Source: Musicola paradisiaca NCPPB 2511
GTDB lineage: Bacteria > Pseudomonadota > Gammaproteobacteria > Enterobacterales > Enterobacteriaceae
DNA: 64,000 nt
Direction: 5' to 3'
Assembly (NCBI RefSeq): GCF_000400505.1
Contig: NZ_CM001857.1
Span: 1,798,974-1,862,973 of the forward strand
The position numbers were made by a program, and so were the translations under genes. Every line of letters starts with the position of its first letter. Position 1 is the first letter of the stretch. Positions 47,087 to 57,044 of this stretch are shown in pieces. Below the pieces are notes generated by a model that searched no databases, was not told where the DNA came from, and saw only the letters and a list, made by a program, of their open reading frames with translations.

Positions 47087-47110
47087 AACGCCGCTAGGTT
47101 AAGCGGCGTT
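47087..47110. other. Strong hairpin between small ORF and bssS
   Basis: AACGCCGCT (47087-47095) and AGCGGCGTT (47102-47110) form a perfect 9 bp stem. No T-run is seen on either strand, so it is not a clear intrinsic terminator, but it lies between convergent genes. Confidence 0.5.
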
Positions 47111-47146
47111 GGTTATAAAAAATCAGGCATGGTGTCTATAAAAATA

Positions 47147-47401
47147 TTAATGTTTCAGATAATCAGTTGGTTGATAATCGTTAGACTCAATTTTGGCAAT
47201 ACCGGCTTCAAGAATAGAGATAAGCTGCCTTGCCACATCGGTTGTCAACCACAGAGTACGGTCGACTTGAGCTTCATCTGGCGTTTGATCGGCTGCGGAA
47301 AGGTAGTGCAGACGAATCATCATGGCGTCATAACTGTCAACGGTACTGATATCCCAACCCACAAGCGGATGAGTCTGAATAACTTCATTTTTTCTGTCCA
47401 T
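47147..47401 (-). CDS. bssS: Biofilm regulator BssS
   Basis: BssS (YceP) is a small cytoplasmic protein that affects biofilm formation and indole-linked signalling in E. coli; the mechanism is not settled. The 84-residue length and sequence (MDRKNEVIQTHPLVGWDIST, then RLHYLSAADQTPDEAQVDRT) fit the family along the full length. AAGGGG lies upstream of the ATG. It is next to dinI, as in E. coli. Confidence 0.95.
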   Translation of the reverse strand: MDRKNEVIQTHPLVGWDISTVDSYDAMMIRLHYLSAADQTPDEAQVDRTLWLTTDVARQLISILEAGIAKIESNDYQPTDYLKH

Positions 47402-47713
47402 AAATACCCCTTAATGACTAGTTACTAACGTGAGTGACTAAACGAGGTTTAAGGCGGCTCTTGTCTGTTGAGCAATATCAGTATATCTCTGCCCTCATCA
47501 TTTATGGAGACGTATTATAGAAAAATTTGAATATTTGACGGAGGGCATTATTCAGTTCCGACAGGAGGAACCGTACAAACATTGATTTGGTCGAAAAACA
47601 ACCATGACTTAAACGCCAATAAATATTCATGTTGATAATTGTTGAATTATTAAGCGTTCTCACGAAGTAAGCATCGCAGATATCTATATTTATCATTATG
47701 AATGTGAACGATT
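47402..47713. other. Gap between bssS and dinI
   Basis: About 310 bp, AT-rich, without a supported gene or clear repeat. It should hold the bssS promoter. Confidence 0.4.
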
Positions 47714-47956
47714 TTATTCATTAGACTGAAACCAGTCATCGGCACTTTCCCATGTTTCTTGCAAAATCTCCGATACCCTTTCCTTATCGCTTTTATCGCC
47801 GCCGAGGACGCTCAGGTTGTTGGATGAAGCGTAACGAATAGAGACAGGCGCATTCGGATATATGCTACTAATCCGGCGGTTTAATTCTTTAGTCAATGCA
47901 TCCAGGGCGCCGGTGGGTAAAAGAGTGGTTTTGGCAATAGTGATCTCAATACGCAT
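47714..47956 (-). CDS. dinI: DNA damage-inducible protein DinI
   Basis: DinI binds RecA filaments and modulates the SOS response and UmuD processing. The 80-residue protein from the ATG at 47956 (MRIEITIAKTTLLPTGALDA) matches the E. coli length, with the acidic C-terminal helix RVSEILQETWESADDWF. A longer frame from 48016 adds 20 residues without family support. A near-perfect LexA box lies 25 bp upstream, which fits SOS induction. Confidence 0.96.
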   Translation of the reverse strand: MRIEITIAKTTLLPTGALDALTKELNRRISSIYPNAPVSIRYASSNNLSVLGGDKSDKERVSEILQETWESADDWFQSNE

Positions 47957-47980
47957 GATGGTTCTCCATAATAGCGGGTG

Positions 47981-47996
47981 CTGTTTTTTTATACAG
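47981..47996 (-). promoter_or_regulatory. LexA (SOS) box of dinI
   Basis: CTGTTTTTTTATACAG matches the LexA core CTGT-N8-ACAG exactly; on the coding strand it reads CTGTATAAAAAAACAG. It lies 25 bp upstream of the dinI start, over the expected promoter. Confidence 0.92.
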
Positions 47997-48163
47997 TAAC
48001 TGCTAGTGGTTCGCAAGTGGCGTAATGGTTGGAAATGTTCTGCGGATGCGTGTAAAAAGCGGATTATCTAGAGAGAGGTTCCTTTCCTGAAACCTCGCTC
48101 TGCATTTCTTTGCCATCCTGGCTTAAATGTACGTCTACTGGGCTTTAGAAACACCCATACATA

Positions 48164-49213
48164 TTAGATAAGTCGTGCTGACCAATCGAGTGTCTGCCCG
48201 GCCAGGAAAGGAATGAGCGTCTCTCCGTCTGCCACAATTTCTGCCGGAAACTGTTCAGGTGTTCGATGTAATTCGATGAATGTCTCATTGATCGGTAAAC
48301 CATAAAAACGTGGGCCGTTCAACGAACAAAACGCTTCCAGTTTATCTAACGCATTCAGCTCCTCAAACACGGTAGCGTAAGCGCTTAATGCGGCCTGAGC
48401 ATTGAATACTCCAGCGCAACCACAGGATGATTCTTTGCGATGCTTAGCATGGGGCGCGGAATCGGTGCCCAGGAAAAATTTTTCGGAGCCGCTGGCGACA
48501 GCACGACGTAACGCCTGTTGGTGCACGTTGCGCTTGAGTATGGGCAGGCAGTAGAGGTGAGGACGTATGCCGCCGACCAGCATGTGATTGCGGTTGAACA
48601 TCAGGTGCTGTGGGGTGATGGTTGCCGCAATGAATCGGTCAGACTCCAGCACATAATCGGCCGCCTCCTGGGTGGTGATGTGCTCGAAAATGACTTTGAG
48701 CTCCGGAAAATCGTTGCGCAAAGGGCGCATAACCCGCTCAATGAAGTAGGCTTCGCGATCGAAGATATCGATATCTGGATCGGTCACTTCCCCATGGACC
48801 AGCAGCGGCATGCCTGATTTCTGCATTTGTTCCAATACCGGATAAATGGCCTTGATATTGGATACGCCATGGCTGGAGTTGGTGGTGGCATGGGCCGGGT
48901 AGAGTTTGGCGGCGGTGAAGACCCCCTGTTCATGACCGAGAGCGATTTCTTGCTTATCCAATGATTCAGTCAGGTAACAGGTCATCAGCGGCTGAAAGTT
49001 ATCGCCCGTGGGCAGCGCGGCGAGAATACGTTGCCGATATGCCTGAGCCTGGGCGATGGTGGTCACGGGAGGCGCCAAATTCGGCATGACGATGGCGCGG
49101 CCAAAGAAGCGACTGGTGTAAGGCAATACTGCTTTCAGCATCTGATCATCGCGCAGATGGAGGTGCCAGTCGTCAGGGCGGCGGATTTTCAAAACAGGGG
49201 GAGAAAACGTCAT
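48164..49213 (-). CDS. pyrC: Dihydroorotase PyrC
   Basis: PyrC cyclises carbamoyl aspartate to dihydroorotate in pyrimidine synthesis. The chosen ATG at 49213 gives 349 residues ([20 protein letters not shown]), one more than E. coli; an upstream frame to 49303 has no family sequence. The binuclear zinc site is visible: His-x-His in [10 protein letters not shown] near residues 16-18, the carboxylated Lys in [11 protein letters not shown] near 103, and further His in [10 protein letters not shown] and FEHITTQEA. The leader (49214-49303) could pair for the pyrimidine-sensitive translation control known in E. coli; I did not resolve the hairpin. Confidence 0.97.
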   Translation of the reverse strand: MTFSPPVLKIRRPDDWHLHLRDDQMLKAVLPYTSRFFGRAIVMPNLAPPVTTIAQAQAYRQRILAALPTGDNFQPLMTCYLTESLDKQEIALGHEQGVFTAAKLYPAHATTNSSHGVSNIKAIYPVLEQMQKSGMPLLVHGEVTDPDIDIFDREAYFIERVMRPLRNDFPELKVIFEHITTQEAADYVLESDRFIAATITPQHLMFNRNHMLVGGIRPHLYCLPILKRNVHQQALRRAVASGSEKFFLGTDSAPHAKHRKESSCGCAGVFNAQAALSAYATVFEELNALDKLEAFCSLNGPRFYGLPINETFIELHRTPEQFPAEIVADGETLIPFLAGQTLDWSARLI

Positions 49214-49388
49214 GGAAATGCTCCGGCAGTTTGTCGTTTGATGGGTATGGCGGTGATTCGGCGGGGGATAAGGATAAGCGGAAAGAGGCTTCAATGCATC
49301 CATTTGCTGTGAAATGGTTGAAATTGACCGGCGGTTGGCTTTCTATAGTGAAACATTCAAACACCAGGATGATATCTGGAGATTTATT

Positions 49389-49691
49389 ATGGAAATTCGC
49401 ATTGTTGCCAGCGTACAGGCAAAGCTTGATTTTATTGAAGAAGTCGCTTCAGCCGTGAGGAACGTCGTGCCACTGAGCCGTCAGGAAGCAGGAAACCTGC
49501 AATATGAACTGCATGAAGAGATCAACAAACCAGGCGTATTCGTTTTCTTTGAGCGGTGGCGAGATAAAGACGCGATCAACGTTCATGAACAGACGGCACA
49601 TTTCCGTGAATTGGTCGCCCAACTAGAGGGAAAAATCGAAGGTATGGACATCAAATTGTTGAAGCCCGTTTCTGATATAGCATCAAAATAA
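49389..49691 (+). CDS. Antibiotic biosynthesis monooxygenase (ABM) domain protein
   Basis: A 100-residue protein with one ABM dimeric ferredoxin-like fold (MEIRIVASVQAKLDFIEEVA, then NLQYELHEEINKPGVFVFFERW), similar to the YgiN quinol monooxygenase group. The HEQTAHFRELV segment supplies the usual conserved His. I chose the ATG at 49389, seven bases after GGAGA, over an earlier frame from 49314. It is divergent from pyrC and convergent with rne. It may reduce or oxidise quinol-like compounds; substrate unknown. Confidence 0.88.
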   Translation: MEIRIVASVQAKLDFIEEVASAVRNVVPLSRQEAGNLQYELHEEINKPGVFVFFERWRDKDAINVHEQTAHFRELVAQLEGKIEGMDIKLLKPVSDIASK

Positions 49692-49692
49692 T

Positions 49693-49756
49693 AATGCCCG
49701 ACATATGTCGGGCATTCAGCGTAAAACGACACCGGTGATGCTAGTGTCGTTTTTTT
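49693..49756. terminator. Double terminator between the monooxygenase gene and rne
   Basis: Two hairpins in tandem. AATGCCCGACA/TGTCGGGCATT has an 11 bp stem (49693-49716). AAAACGACAC/GTGTCGTTTT has a 10 bp stem (49723-49753) followed by TTT. Both convergent genes could use them. Confidence 0.85.
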
Positions 49757-49767
49757 ACGTCGAGCGA

Positions 49768-52700
49768 TTACTCTTCCGGTTGGGTGGCCGGCGCGCTGGA
49801 CTGATTGACTGCAGAATGCCCGCCCGCAGCGCCTTTGCCAGAGAACTGATAAGCCGGACGTTGCCAGTCGCTGATGTGCGGTGCATCCGGAATATAAGCC
49901 GGTGCAGGGGCTTTCGTCATTGGCGCTGTCGCGTGTCGCGGGTGGCGCAGCGGTTCGTCACTGCTAATCGTCGGCACAACGTTACCTGCAGTTTCTTCGG
50001 CCGATGCGACAACACTCTGAACCTCGGTTTGCATTTCGGCCTGAGTATCCTGCTCGGAAGCGGTGGCGATATGATGCGTTACCGGTGCGATTTTCTCGTC
50101 AGTCGCGACGGGCGATGGCATCACGGCAACCGCTTCTTCCGTGGGTTCCAGAACATCGACATCGGCGGTAGCAATCGACGGTTCAACAATCGACGGTTCA
50201 ACAATCGGCTGTGGTTCAACAATCGGCTGCAGTTCAGCATCGTTCTGTGACGGAATGGTTAATTCCATGGAAACGGTTGCTGGCTCTACTGGCTGTGTTG
50301 TGGCTTCCGCTACGGCGCTTTCTTCATGTTGAAACGCAGCGGGTATTTCGACAGGGGTCGAGATAATACTAGCCTGTTCAGTCACTTCCTGAATGATGTC
50401 CGCATCACCATTATTCTGTTCGAAGACCTCTGCCACCACAGGCTGAACCACCGGATAATGAACCCACACCTTACCAGATGCCATTTCCGGCGAGGCGGAT
50501 GCCTGTACCAACGGCATAGGCGACACGATAGGATAGCGTTCATCACGATAGCGGCGACGACGTTGGCCGCTCACCCGCAAATGACGGGGAGAACGACGGG
50601 AACGACGCGGCAAGCCGTTTTCACGAGGCGTCTCTGTATTTACATCAATTTCAGCCGCTTCCGCAGTATCGGCAACCGGTACAAGGGTAACAGGAGCTTC
50701 CAGCAATGGCAGTGCAGTTCCGGCATCGGAAGAAACAGGAGTGACGCTGTCGCTTTCAGTGCGTTCGTCAGTATTGTTAATGCGAATCTTCTGACTTAAC
50801 TGACGACGCTGGCGCCGAACCATCACTGGCGCGGGTTTTTCCTGATCGGCGGATGTTTCATCATCGATTTCGGTCACGCTGCCATTCAGATCCTTGATTT
50901 CCTGCTGAGCCTGACGTTTGTCTTCCTGACGACGGCGCTGACGCTCCACACGTTGTTCTCGACGCTGCTCGTCTCGGGCGTCGCGGTCAGGTGTTTTATC
51001 CTGAACGTCTTCAATGACAGTCTCTGTGGGTTCTGGCGCAGCAGCCTGCTGCGCGCGCTTAGCCCGGCGCTGCTCGTCGCGCTCACGTGGTTCGCGATTA
51101 TCCCGTTGCCCGCGATCTCTGCGATTTGATTGACGGCGCCCATTTCGTCGTTCCTGTTTCTGCTCTTCTTCCGTATGGACTGCTGCGATTTCTTCTGGCT
51201 TCACATCCGCTTCGGCTGCGCCGCCAAACAGATTTTTCAATGCGCCTATCATACGGCCCAGTATGCCTGGGCGTTCGGTGCCAGTGCTGGTCGTGCTGTT
51301 CGACGTTTCCTGTACCGGCTGCTGAGATTCAACAGGAGGAATATCTGGAATGGTGAATGATGCCAGTGCGGGTTGTTCCGGCATCTTCCTCTCTGGCGCA
51401 GGTTCATCGCTGGTTTGCTGTGTTTCCGACTCCAGCAATTGCGGCAACATATAACTCAACGCCTGTTTTTCTTCGCCTTTACGGATGCGAAGAACAGAAT
51501 AATGCGGGGTTTCCATGCCATCGTGCGGCACGATGATTGCGCGAACGCCGCCTTGACGTTTTTCAATCGCATTAACCGCATCGCGTTTTTCATTCAGCAA
51601 GTAGGACGCGATAGGTACTGGCACGATGGCATGCACTTCTTGCGTATTTTCTTTCAGCGCCTCTTCTTCAATCAGTCGCAGGATAGACAGCGACAGCGAT
51701 TCATTGTCGCGAATCGTGCCGGTGCCGCTACAACGCGGACAGACGTGATGGCTGGACTCACCCAGCGACGGACTCAGGCGCTGACGAGACATCTCCAGCA
51801 GACCAAAACGGGAAATCCTGCCGATCTGGATGCGGGCGCGATCCTGGCGGACAGCTTCCCGCAGGCGGTTTTCCACCTCGCGCTGATGACGAACCGGGGT
51901 CATATCAATAAAGTCGATGACGATCAATCCACCCAAATCACGCAGACGGAGTTGGCGTGCAATTTCGTCGGCGGCTTCCAGGTTGGTATTAAATGCCGTC
52001 TCTTCGATATCACCGCCACGGGTTGCGCGTGCCGAGTTGATATCGATAGCGGTCAGCGCTTCGGTGGTGTCGATAACAATTGAACCGCCGGAAGGCAGAC
52101 GCACTTCGCGCTGGAAAGCGGACTCAATTTGAGATTCGATTTGATAATGGCTGAACAACGGGATCTCGCCGGTGTACAGTTTGATTTTGCTGCTGAAGTC
52201 AGGACGGCCCAACGCCGCAATATGCTCCTTGGCCAGTTCCAGAACTTTGGGGTTATCGATAAGAATTTCGCCGATATCCGGGCGCAGATAATCACGGAAA
52301 GCGCGAACAATAACATTGCTCTCCTGATGAATCAGGAATGGCGCCGAGCGCCCTTCAGCCGCTTTCTTGATGGCCTCCCAGTGTTTGAGACGGAATGCCA
52401 GATCCCACTGCAACGCATCAGCCGATTTGCCGACGCCGGCGGTTCTGACGATCAACCCCATACCGTCAGGCAACTGCAATGCGCTCAGCGCTTCTTTCAG
52501 CTCGGTACGGTCATCACCTTCGATGCGGCGGGAAATGCCGCCGGCTCTGGGGTTGTTTGGCATAAGAACCAGATAACTGCCCGCAAGGCTGATAAATGTG
52601 GTTAGTGCTGCCCCTTTGTTGCCGCGTTCTTCCTTATCTACCTGAACAATCACTTCCTGGCCTTCACGCAAAACATCTTTGATGTTAGGGCGGCCATGGG

Positions 52701-52950
52701 ATGAGTAATTGTTGGGAAAATATTCGCGAGCGATTTCTTTAAGAGGAAGGAAACCGTGTCGTTCAGCGCCATAATCAACGAAGGCCGCTTCCAGACTGGG
52801 TTCGATGCGCGTAATTTTACCTTTGTAAATATTCGCTTTTTTTTGCTCATGTCCTGGACTTTCGATATCCAGATCGTAAAGCCGTTGACCATCAACCAAA
52901 GCAACACGCAACTCTTCTTGCTGAGTTGCGTTAATCAACATTCTTTTCAT
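49768..52950 (-). CDS. rne: Ribonuclease E
   Basis: RNase E is the main endoribonuclease of mRNA decay and of rRNA and tRNA maturation, and scaffolds the membrane-bound degradosome. The 1060-residue protein has an S1 domain (about 36-118, [20 protein letters not shown]) and a catalytic domain with the metal-binding Asp of [13 protein letters not shown] (about 303) and the Asp of [11 protein letters not shown] (about 346). The zinc-link CPRCSGTG is near 404. A Pro/Glu/Arg-rich non-catalytic half follows from about 530. Near residues 904-927 the coding sequence holds short tandem repeats (VEP-QPI and VEP-SI units). A long leader precedes it, as in E. coli, where RNase E controls its own mRNA. 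Confidence 0.98.
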   Translation of the reverse strand: MKRMLINATQQEELRVALVDGQRLYDLDIESPGHEQKKANIYKGKITRIEPSLEAAFVDYGAERHGFLPLKEIAREYFPNNYSSHGRPNIKDVLREGQEVIVQVDKEERGNKGAALTTFISLAGSYLVLMPNNPRAGGISRRIEGDDRTELKEALSALQLPDGMGLIVRTAGVGKSADALQWDLAFRLKHWEAIKKAAEGRSAPFLIHQESNVIVRAFRDYLRPDIGEILIDNPKVLELAKEHIAALGRPDFSSKIKLYTGEIPLFSHYQIESQIESAFQREVRLPSGGSIVIDTTEALTAIDINSARATRGGDIEETAFNTNLEAADEIARQLRLRDLGGLIVIDFIDMTPVRHQREVENRLREAVRQDRARIQIGRISRFGLLEMSRQRLSPSLGESSHHVCPRCSGTGTIRDNESLSLSILRLIEEEALKENTQEVHAIVPVPIASYLLNEKRDAVNAIEKRQGGVRAIIVPHDGMETPHYSVLRIRKGEEKQALSYMLPQLLESETQQTSDEPAPERKMPEQPALASFTIPDIPPVESQQPVQETSNSTTSTGTERPGILGRMIGALKNLFGGAAEADVKPEEIAAVHTEEEQKQERRNGRRQSNRRDRGQRDNREPRERDEQRRAKRAQQAAAPEPTETVIEDVQDKTPDRDARDEQRREQRVERQRRRQEDKRQAQQEIKDLNGSVTEIDDETSADQEKPAPVMVRRQRRQLSQKIRINNTDERTESDSVTPVSSDAGTALPLLEAPVTLVPVADTAEAAEIDVNTETPRENGLPRRSRRSPRHLRVSGQRRRRYRDERYPIVSPMPLVQASASPEMASGKVWVHYPVVQPVVAEVFEQNNGDADIIQEVTEQASIISTPVEIPAAFQHEESAVAEATTQPVEPATVSMELTIPSQNDAELQPIVEPQPIVEPSIVEPSIATADVDVLEPTEEAVAVMPSPVATDEKIAPVTHHIATASEQDTQAEMQTEVQSVVASAEETAGNVVPTISSDEPLRHPRHATAPMTKAPAPAYIPDAPHISDWQRPAYQFSGKGAAGGHSAVNQSSAPATQPEE

Positions 52951-53529
52951 CGCGATTTAACTCATTATTTTTACTTGCATTATTGATAGAGCTGCAGGCA
53001 AGCACGGCGAGTGACCGGGGAAAACCGATGGCCTCGAGTCTTATCGCAAGGACGCCAACCTCACGGTTGTCGCCTGCATAGAGGCGCATGTTTCGGTAGC
53101 CTGTATTTCCTGATGGAACACAGCGCGTTTACTGCGGGAACAGCTTCTGAAAATAGGTTGCCAGATCTGATTCCATTTGCCGGCCAAGCTGCAAACCACA
53201 GCTCGCTAACTGCCTGATTACACAATACGTCTTACGCCATTGCTGCGTTTATGTGTAATCCGGCAAATATAATAATTCCGCAATTTCCCTTGTTTAACTG
53301 GGAATCAGCACGGAAGTCCATACATTATTCCATTGCTGATGCTCGTATAGCAAGGTGACTTTGCCTGTCATTACTCAGATTAGTGTGCTGTTTTTAATCA
53401 AACTGGTGTGGATTCCTGCTAACAGCAATCGTTTCACAAACAGTAACACTCTCTTCATAAGCCAGAGTGACAGTTAAGCATAGAAAAAGATGTGGCGCTA
53501 TCAGTCTGCGCTCTTTAGAATCCGCCTCC
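52951..53529 (-). promoter_or_regulatory. rne leader and divergent rne/rluC promoter region
   Basis: About 580 bp separate rne and rluC. On the rne strand a long hairpin is formed by GATTACACA and TGTGTAATC arms (53216-53224 and 53252-53260) around a conserved-looking CGCAGCAATGGCGTAAGACG. This resembles hp2 of the E. coli rne 5' untranslated region, the cis element by which RNase E senses its own level. ORFs here are chance frames. The rluC promoter must lie in the part near 53400-53520. Confidence 0.7.
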
Positions 53530-54489
53530 ATGAAAACAGAGAATCCAACCGTACAATTCATGACGATTTCCTCCGAGGAAGCTGGTCAGCGAATCGACAA
53601 CTTTTTGCGTGTGCGCCTGAAAGGTGTGCCTAAAAGCATGATTTATCGCATTCTGCGTAAAGGTGAAGTGCGGATAAATAAAAAGCGCGTAAAACCGGAA
53701 TATAAGTTACTTGACGGCGATGAGGTTCGTATCCCTCCCGTGCGTCAATCTGAACGCGACGTGCCTGAGGTGTCTGCCAGTCTGGACAAAGTATCCTCTC
53801 TGACTCATTGCATTCTCTATGAAGATGACTATCTGTTGGTGCTGAATAAACCGTCGGGAACGGCTGTTCACGGTGGTAGTGGATTGAGTTTCGGTGTGAT
53901 TGAGGGGCTCCGGGCGCTGCGCCCTGAAGCGCGTTTTCTTGAGTTAGTACATCGGCTCGATCGCGATACGTCTGGCGTCCTTTTGGTGGCCAAAAAGCGC
54001 TCAGCTTTGCGTGCGCTCCATGAGCAGTTACGTAGTAAAGGTATGCAGAAAGATTATCTGGCTCTGGTCAGGGGACAGTGGCAATCGCACTGTAAATCCG
54101 TGCAGGCGCCGTTGCTTAAAAATATTCTGAAAAGCGGGGAGCGTATCGTGCGGGTCAATGGCGAAGGTAAGCCTTCCGAAACCTTGTTTAAGGTTGAAGA
54201 ACGGTTTGATTGCGCGACGTTGGTCAAAGCCAGCCCGGTAACTGGCCGAACCCATCAGATTAGAGTCCATGCCCAATATGCGGGACATCCGATCGCGTTT
54301 GACGATCGTTATGGAGATCGCGCGTTCGATCAACAGCTTGCCGATACCGGGTTGAAGCGGCTTTTTTTGCACGCGCATGCGCTACGGCTTGAGCATCCGC
54401 ATACAGGGGAGACATTACGCTTTGAGGCCCCCCTGGACGATGCGTTGCGCCGTTGCTTGCAATTGTTGCGTCAGCGCAGCGGGAAGTAA
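53530..54489 (+). CDS. rluC: 23S rRNA pseudouridine synthase RluC
   Basis: RluC makes pseudouridines 955, 2504 and 2580 in 23S rRNA. The 319-residue protein starts MKTENPTVQFMTISSEEAGQ, matching E. coli RluC in start and length. It has an N-terminal S4 RNA-binding domain (IDNFLRVRLKGVPKSMIYRI, about 23-90) and a RluA-type catalytic domain with the Asp of HRLDRDTSG near 143-151. A longer frame from 53467 is not supported. It is divergent from rne and ends in a strong terminator shared with yceF. Confidence 0.97.
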   Translation: MKTENPTVQFMTISSEEAGQRIDNFLRVRLKGVPKSMIYRILRKGEVRINKKRVKPEYKLLDGDEVRIPPVRQSERDVPEVSASLDKVSSLTHCILYEDDYLLVLNKPSGTAVHGGSGLSFGVIEGLRALRPEARFLELVHRLDRDTSGVLLVAKKRSALRALHEQLRSKGMQKDYLALVRGQWQSHCKSVQAPLLKNILKSGERIVRVNGEGKPSETLFKVEERFDCATLVKASPVTGRTHQIRVHAQYAGHPIAFDDRYGDRAFDQQLADTGLKRLFLHAHALRLEHPHTGETLRFEAPLDDALRRCLQLLRQRSGK

Positions 54490-54522
54490 AAAATAAACCT
54501 GCCATCGGCAGGTTTATTTTTT
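54488..54522. terminator. Bidirectional terminator between rluC and yceF
   Basis: A perfect 16 bp stem, AAAAAATAAACCTGCC (54488-54503) with GGCAGGTTTATTTTTT (54507-54522), and an ATC loop. It starts at the rluC stop codon. Confidence 0.95.
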
Positions 54523-54529
54523 ATGCGGG

Positions 54530-55117
54530 TCAGTCTGACTCCAGCGGATTCACACCTTCCTGCCGCAACATCGCTAATAGAGCAATCAGCGGCAACCCGA
54601 CTAATGTATTGGGGTCGCGGCCTGATAGCCGGTCAAACAGCGTAATGCCCAACCCTTCGCTCTTGAAACTGCCTGCACAATCGAGCGGTTGTTCCTTAGA
54701 TAGGTAAGATTTGATCTCTTTCTCCGTCAATGTCCGGAAACCGACAGTGAACGTCTCCACGGTGCTTTGCATTTTATTACTTCGGCTATTGAGCAGGGCA
54801 AGGCCGGTATAAAAAATAATATTGTTCCCACTAGCCTGCTGTAATTGGCGAATCGCATTTTCCGTCGTGTGGGGTTTACCGGTGATTTGACCGTTGAGAA
54901 CGCAAACCTGATCGCTGCCGATAATCAGATGGTTCGGGTAATGCGAAGCCAGCGCCATAGCCTTACTTTCTGCCAGGCGGAGCACGAGATCGGCGGCGTT
55001 TTCACCTGAACGTGGCGTCTCGTCGATATTCGGAGCGGCGCAAATATAAGAGAGCGCTATTTTTTGCAGTAAAGCCTTGCGATAACTTGATGTAGAGGCA
55101 AGTACAATTTGGAACAT
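54530..55117 (-). CDS. yceF: 7-methyl-GTP pyrophosphatase YceF (Maf family)
   Basis: YceF hydrolyses m7GTP and related modified nucleotides, a housecleaning function. The 195-residue protein begins [17 protein letters not shown], the Maf phosphate-binding signature (S-x-S-x-x-R). It has [22 protein letters not shown] with the catalytic Asp near residue 70, and [20 protein letters not shown]. It is divergent from yceD-rpmF, as in E. coli. Confidence 0.96.
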   Translation of the reverse strand: MFQIVLASTSSYRKALLQKIALSYICAAPNIDETPRSGENAADLVLRLAESKAMALASHYPNHLIIGSDQVCVLNGQITGKPHTTENAIRQLQQASGNNIIFYTGLALLNSRSNKMQSTVETFTVGFRTLTEKEIKSYLSKEQPLDCAGSFKSEGLGITLFDRLSGRDPNTLVGLPLIALLAMLRQEGVNPLESD

Positions 55118-55217
55118 AATTTTTGGTAAACCCTTGGCGTAATCATGTGATGCATTTTAAACTGTGCGCCGCTTTATAAGCGAATTCCGGTGAAAGTGTT
55201 TATCACCACCTTTTTCT

Positions 55218-55246
55218 TTGACTCTGTGTCGTTACGACGTTAATAT
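55218..55246 (+). promoter_or_regulatory. Sigma-70 promoter of yceD-rpmF
   Basis: TTGACT (55218-55223), 17 bases, TAATAT (55241-55246). Transcription would start near 55252-55254, only a few bases from the yceD ATG at 55256, implying an almost leaderless mRNA. Confidence 0.7.
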
Positions 55247-55255
55247 GCGCGCCCT

Positions 55256-55777
55256 ATGCAAAAGGTAAAATTACCCTTAACCCTTGATGCGGTTCGCACT
55301 GCTCAAAAGCGTTTAGATTATGTTGGTATCTATGTCGCTGAACAGTTGATGCGTGTTGCCGAATCGGTGGTTAGTGTGGATAGCGATGTTGACGCAGTGT
55401 TGTCATTCAGCATTGATAGTCAGCGATTGGCCGTTATCAACGGGCATGCTGATGTCAGGGTGACTTTGCTGTGCCAGCGCTGTGGCAAGCCTTTCGAACA
55501 TCAGGTCCACACTACGTTCTGTTTTAGCCCGGTCACCAGTGACGAACAGGCCGAAGCTTTGCCGGAAACGTATGAACCAATCGAAGTCGATGAGTTCGGA
55601 GAGGTTGATTTGCTGGCAATGATCGAAGATGAGATCATCCTTTCTTTGCCTATCGCACCGGTGCATGATTCTGAACACTGTGAAGTGTCCGAAACGGAGA
55701 TGGTGTTCGGTGAATTACCCGCTGAAGCGGAAAAACCGAATCCGTTTGCCGTGTTAGCCAGTTTAAAGCGTAAGTAA
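55256..55777 (+). CDS. yceD: DUF177 protein YceD (23S rRNA accumulation protein)
   Basis: YceD is needed for normal 23S rRNA levels in some bacteria and is cotranscribed with rpmF. The 173-residue product matches the family along its length: [20 protein letters not shown] at the start, a Cys-x-x-Cys in [13 protein letters not shown], and the C-terminal signature [20 protein letters not shown]. No ribosome-binding site precedes the ATG, and the promoter lies right upstream. It is 16 bp before rpmF. Confidence 0.96.
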   Translation: MQKVKLPLTLDAVRTAQKRLDYVGIYVAEQLMRVAESVVSVDSDVDAVLSFSIDSQRLAVINGHADVRVTLLCQRCGKPFEHQVHTTFCFSPVTSDEQAEALPETYEPIEVDEFGEVDLLAMIEDEIILSLPIAPVHDSEHCEVSETEMVFGELPAEAEKPNPFAVLASLKRK

Positions 55778-55793
55778 TTAAGGAGTAAGGTCC

Positions 55794-55964
55794 ATGGCCG
55801 TACAACAGAATAAACCCAGCCGTTCCAAACGTGGTATGCGTCGTGCTCACGATGCTCTGACCACCTCAGCTGTATCTGTAGATAAAGTTTCTGGTGAAAC
55901 TCATCTGCGCCACCACGTCACTGCGGATGGTTATTACCGCGGTCGTAAGGTGATCGCTAAGTAA
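55794..55964 (+). CDS. rpmF: 50S ribosomal protein L32
   Basis: L32 is a small ribosomal protein. The frame encodes 56 residues starting [20 protein letters not shown] and ending [11 protein letters not shown], the family pattern (Lys/Arg-rich; E. coli length 57). AAGGAG lies nine bases upstream of the ATG. It follows yceD directly and precedes plsX, the conserved order that links ribosome and fatty-acid genes. Confidence 0.98.
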   Translation: MAVQQNKPSRSKRGMRRAHDALTTSAVSVDKVSGETHLRHHVTADGYYRGRKVIAK

Positions 55965-55991
55965 TTCCTGCCATTTCAGCAAGGAAATACT

Positions 55992-57038
55992 TTGACGCGC
56001 CTGACCCTGGCGTTAGATGCGATGGGCGGGGACTTCGGATCCTGCGTCACAGTGCCTGCTGCATTGCAGGCACTGGCTTCTCATCCAAGCCTCCAGTTGT
56101 TGCTGGTTGGCGATCCTTCTGCGCTTACTCCATTACTTGCCAAAGTCGATTCTTCGTTGCTCTCCCGTCTGGAAATTGTGTCGGCCGAATCAGTTATTGC
56201 TAATGATGCTCGCCCATCTCAGGCTATTCGCGCCAGTCGGGGAACATCCATGCGGGTCGCATTGGAGTTGATAAAAGAAGGTCGAGCCCAGGCATGTGTA
56301 AGTGCGGGGAATACGGGTGCCCTGATGGGGCTGGCGAAATTATTGTTAAGGCCGATCGAGGGAATTGATCGGCCCGCTTTGGTCTCGATGCTTCCGCATC
56401 AACAACATGGCCGAACGGTAGTGTTGGATCTTGGCGCCAATGTAGCATGCGACGGTGCAATGTTAGTTCAGTTCGCGGTTATGGGTGCTGTGATGGCGGA
56501 AGAGGTGTTGGGCGTGAGTAATCCTCGCGTAGCGCTTTTAAACATCGGTGAAGAAGAAAGCAAAGGCGTTGATAGCATTCGGGATGCCGCCGCGCGATTA
56601 AAGATTACACCTTCGATTAACTACATCGGCTATCTCGAAGGTAATGAATTGCTGACCGGCAAAACGGATGTGATGGTCTGTGACGGCTTTGTGGGTAATG
56701 TCACATTGAAAACTATGGAAGGTGTGGTGAGGATGTTCCTGTCTCTTCTGAAACAAGGGAGCGGTGGCGTAGGAGAACGAAATCGGCAACCCTGGTGGTT
56801 AAAATGGTTGGGCCGTTGGTTACAAAGACGACTGGTTCGACGTTTTGGGCACCTGAACCCTGACCACTATAATGGCGCATGTCTGTTAGGATTACGTGGA
56901 ACTGTAATCAAAAGCCACGGTGCTGCGAACCAAAATGCGTTTGCGGTAGCTATTGAACAGGCAATGCAGGCAGTGCAGCGGCAGCTTCCAGAACGGATTG
57001 CGGCTCGGCTAAAGACTGTATTACCCAAGAGTGACTGA
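55992..57038 (+). CDS. plsX: Phosphate acyltransferase PlsX
   Basis: PlsX makes acyl phosphate from acyl-ACP, the acyl donor for glycerol-3-phosphate acylation by PlsY. The 348-residue protein starts with TTG ([20 protein letters not shown]), as in E. coli, with AAGGAAA six bases upstream. Family segments are present: [57 protein letters not shown]. It lies six bases before fabH. Confidence 0.97.
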   Translation: MTRLTLALDAMGGDFGSCVTVPAALQALASHPSLQLLLVGDPSALTPLLAKVDSSLLSRLEIVSAESVIANDARPSQAIRASRGTSMRVALELIKEGRAQACVSAGNTGALMGLAKLLLRPIEGIDRPALVSMLPHQQHGRTVVLDLGANVACDGAMLVQFAVMGAVMAEEVLGVSNPRVALLNIGEEESKGVDSIRDAAARLKITPSINYIGYLEGNELLTGKTDVMVCDGFVGNVTLKTMEGVVRMFLSLLKQGSGGVGERNRQPWWLKWLGRWLQRRLVRRFGHLNPDHYNGACLLGLRGTVIKSHGAANQNAFAVAIEQAMQAVQRQLPERIAARLKTVLPKSD

Positions 57039-57044
57039 GCGTAC

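Noticed and set aside
53011..53217. 68-codon plus-strand frame in the rne leader
   Set aside because: Falls in the structured 5' untranslated region of rne; no support as a gene.
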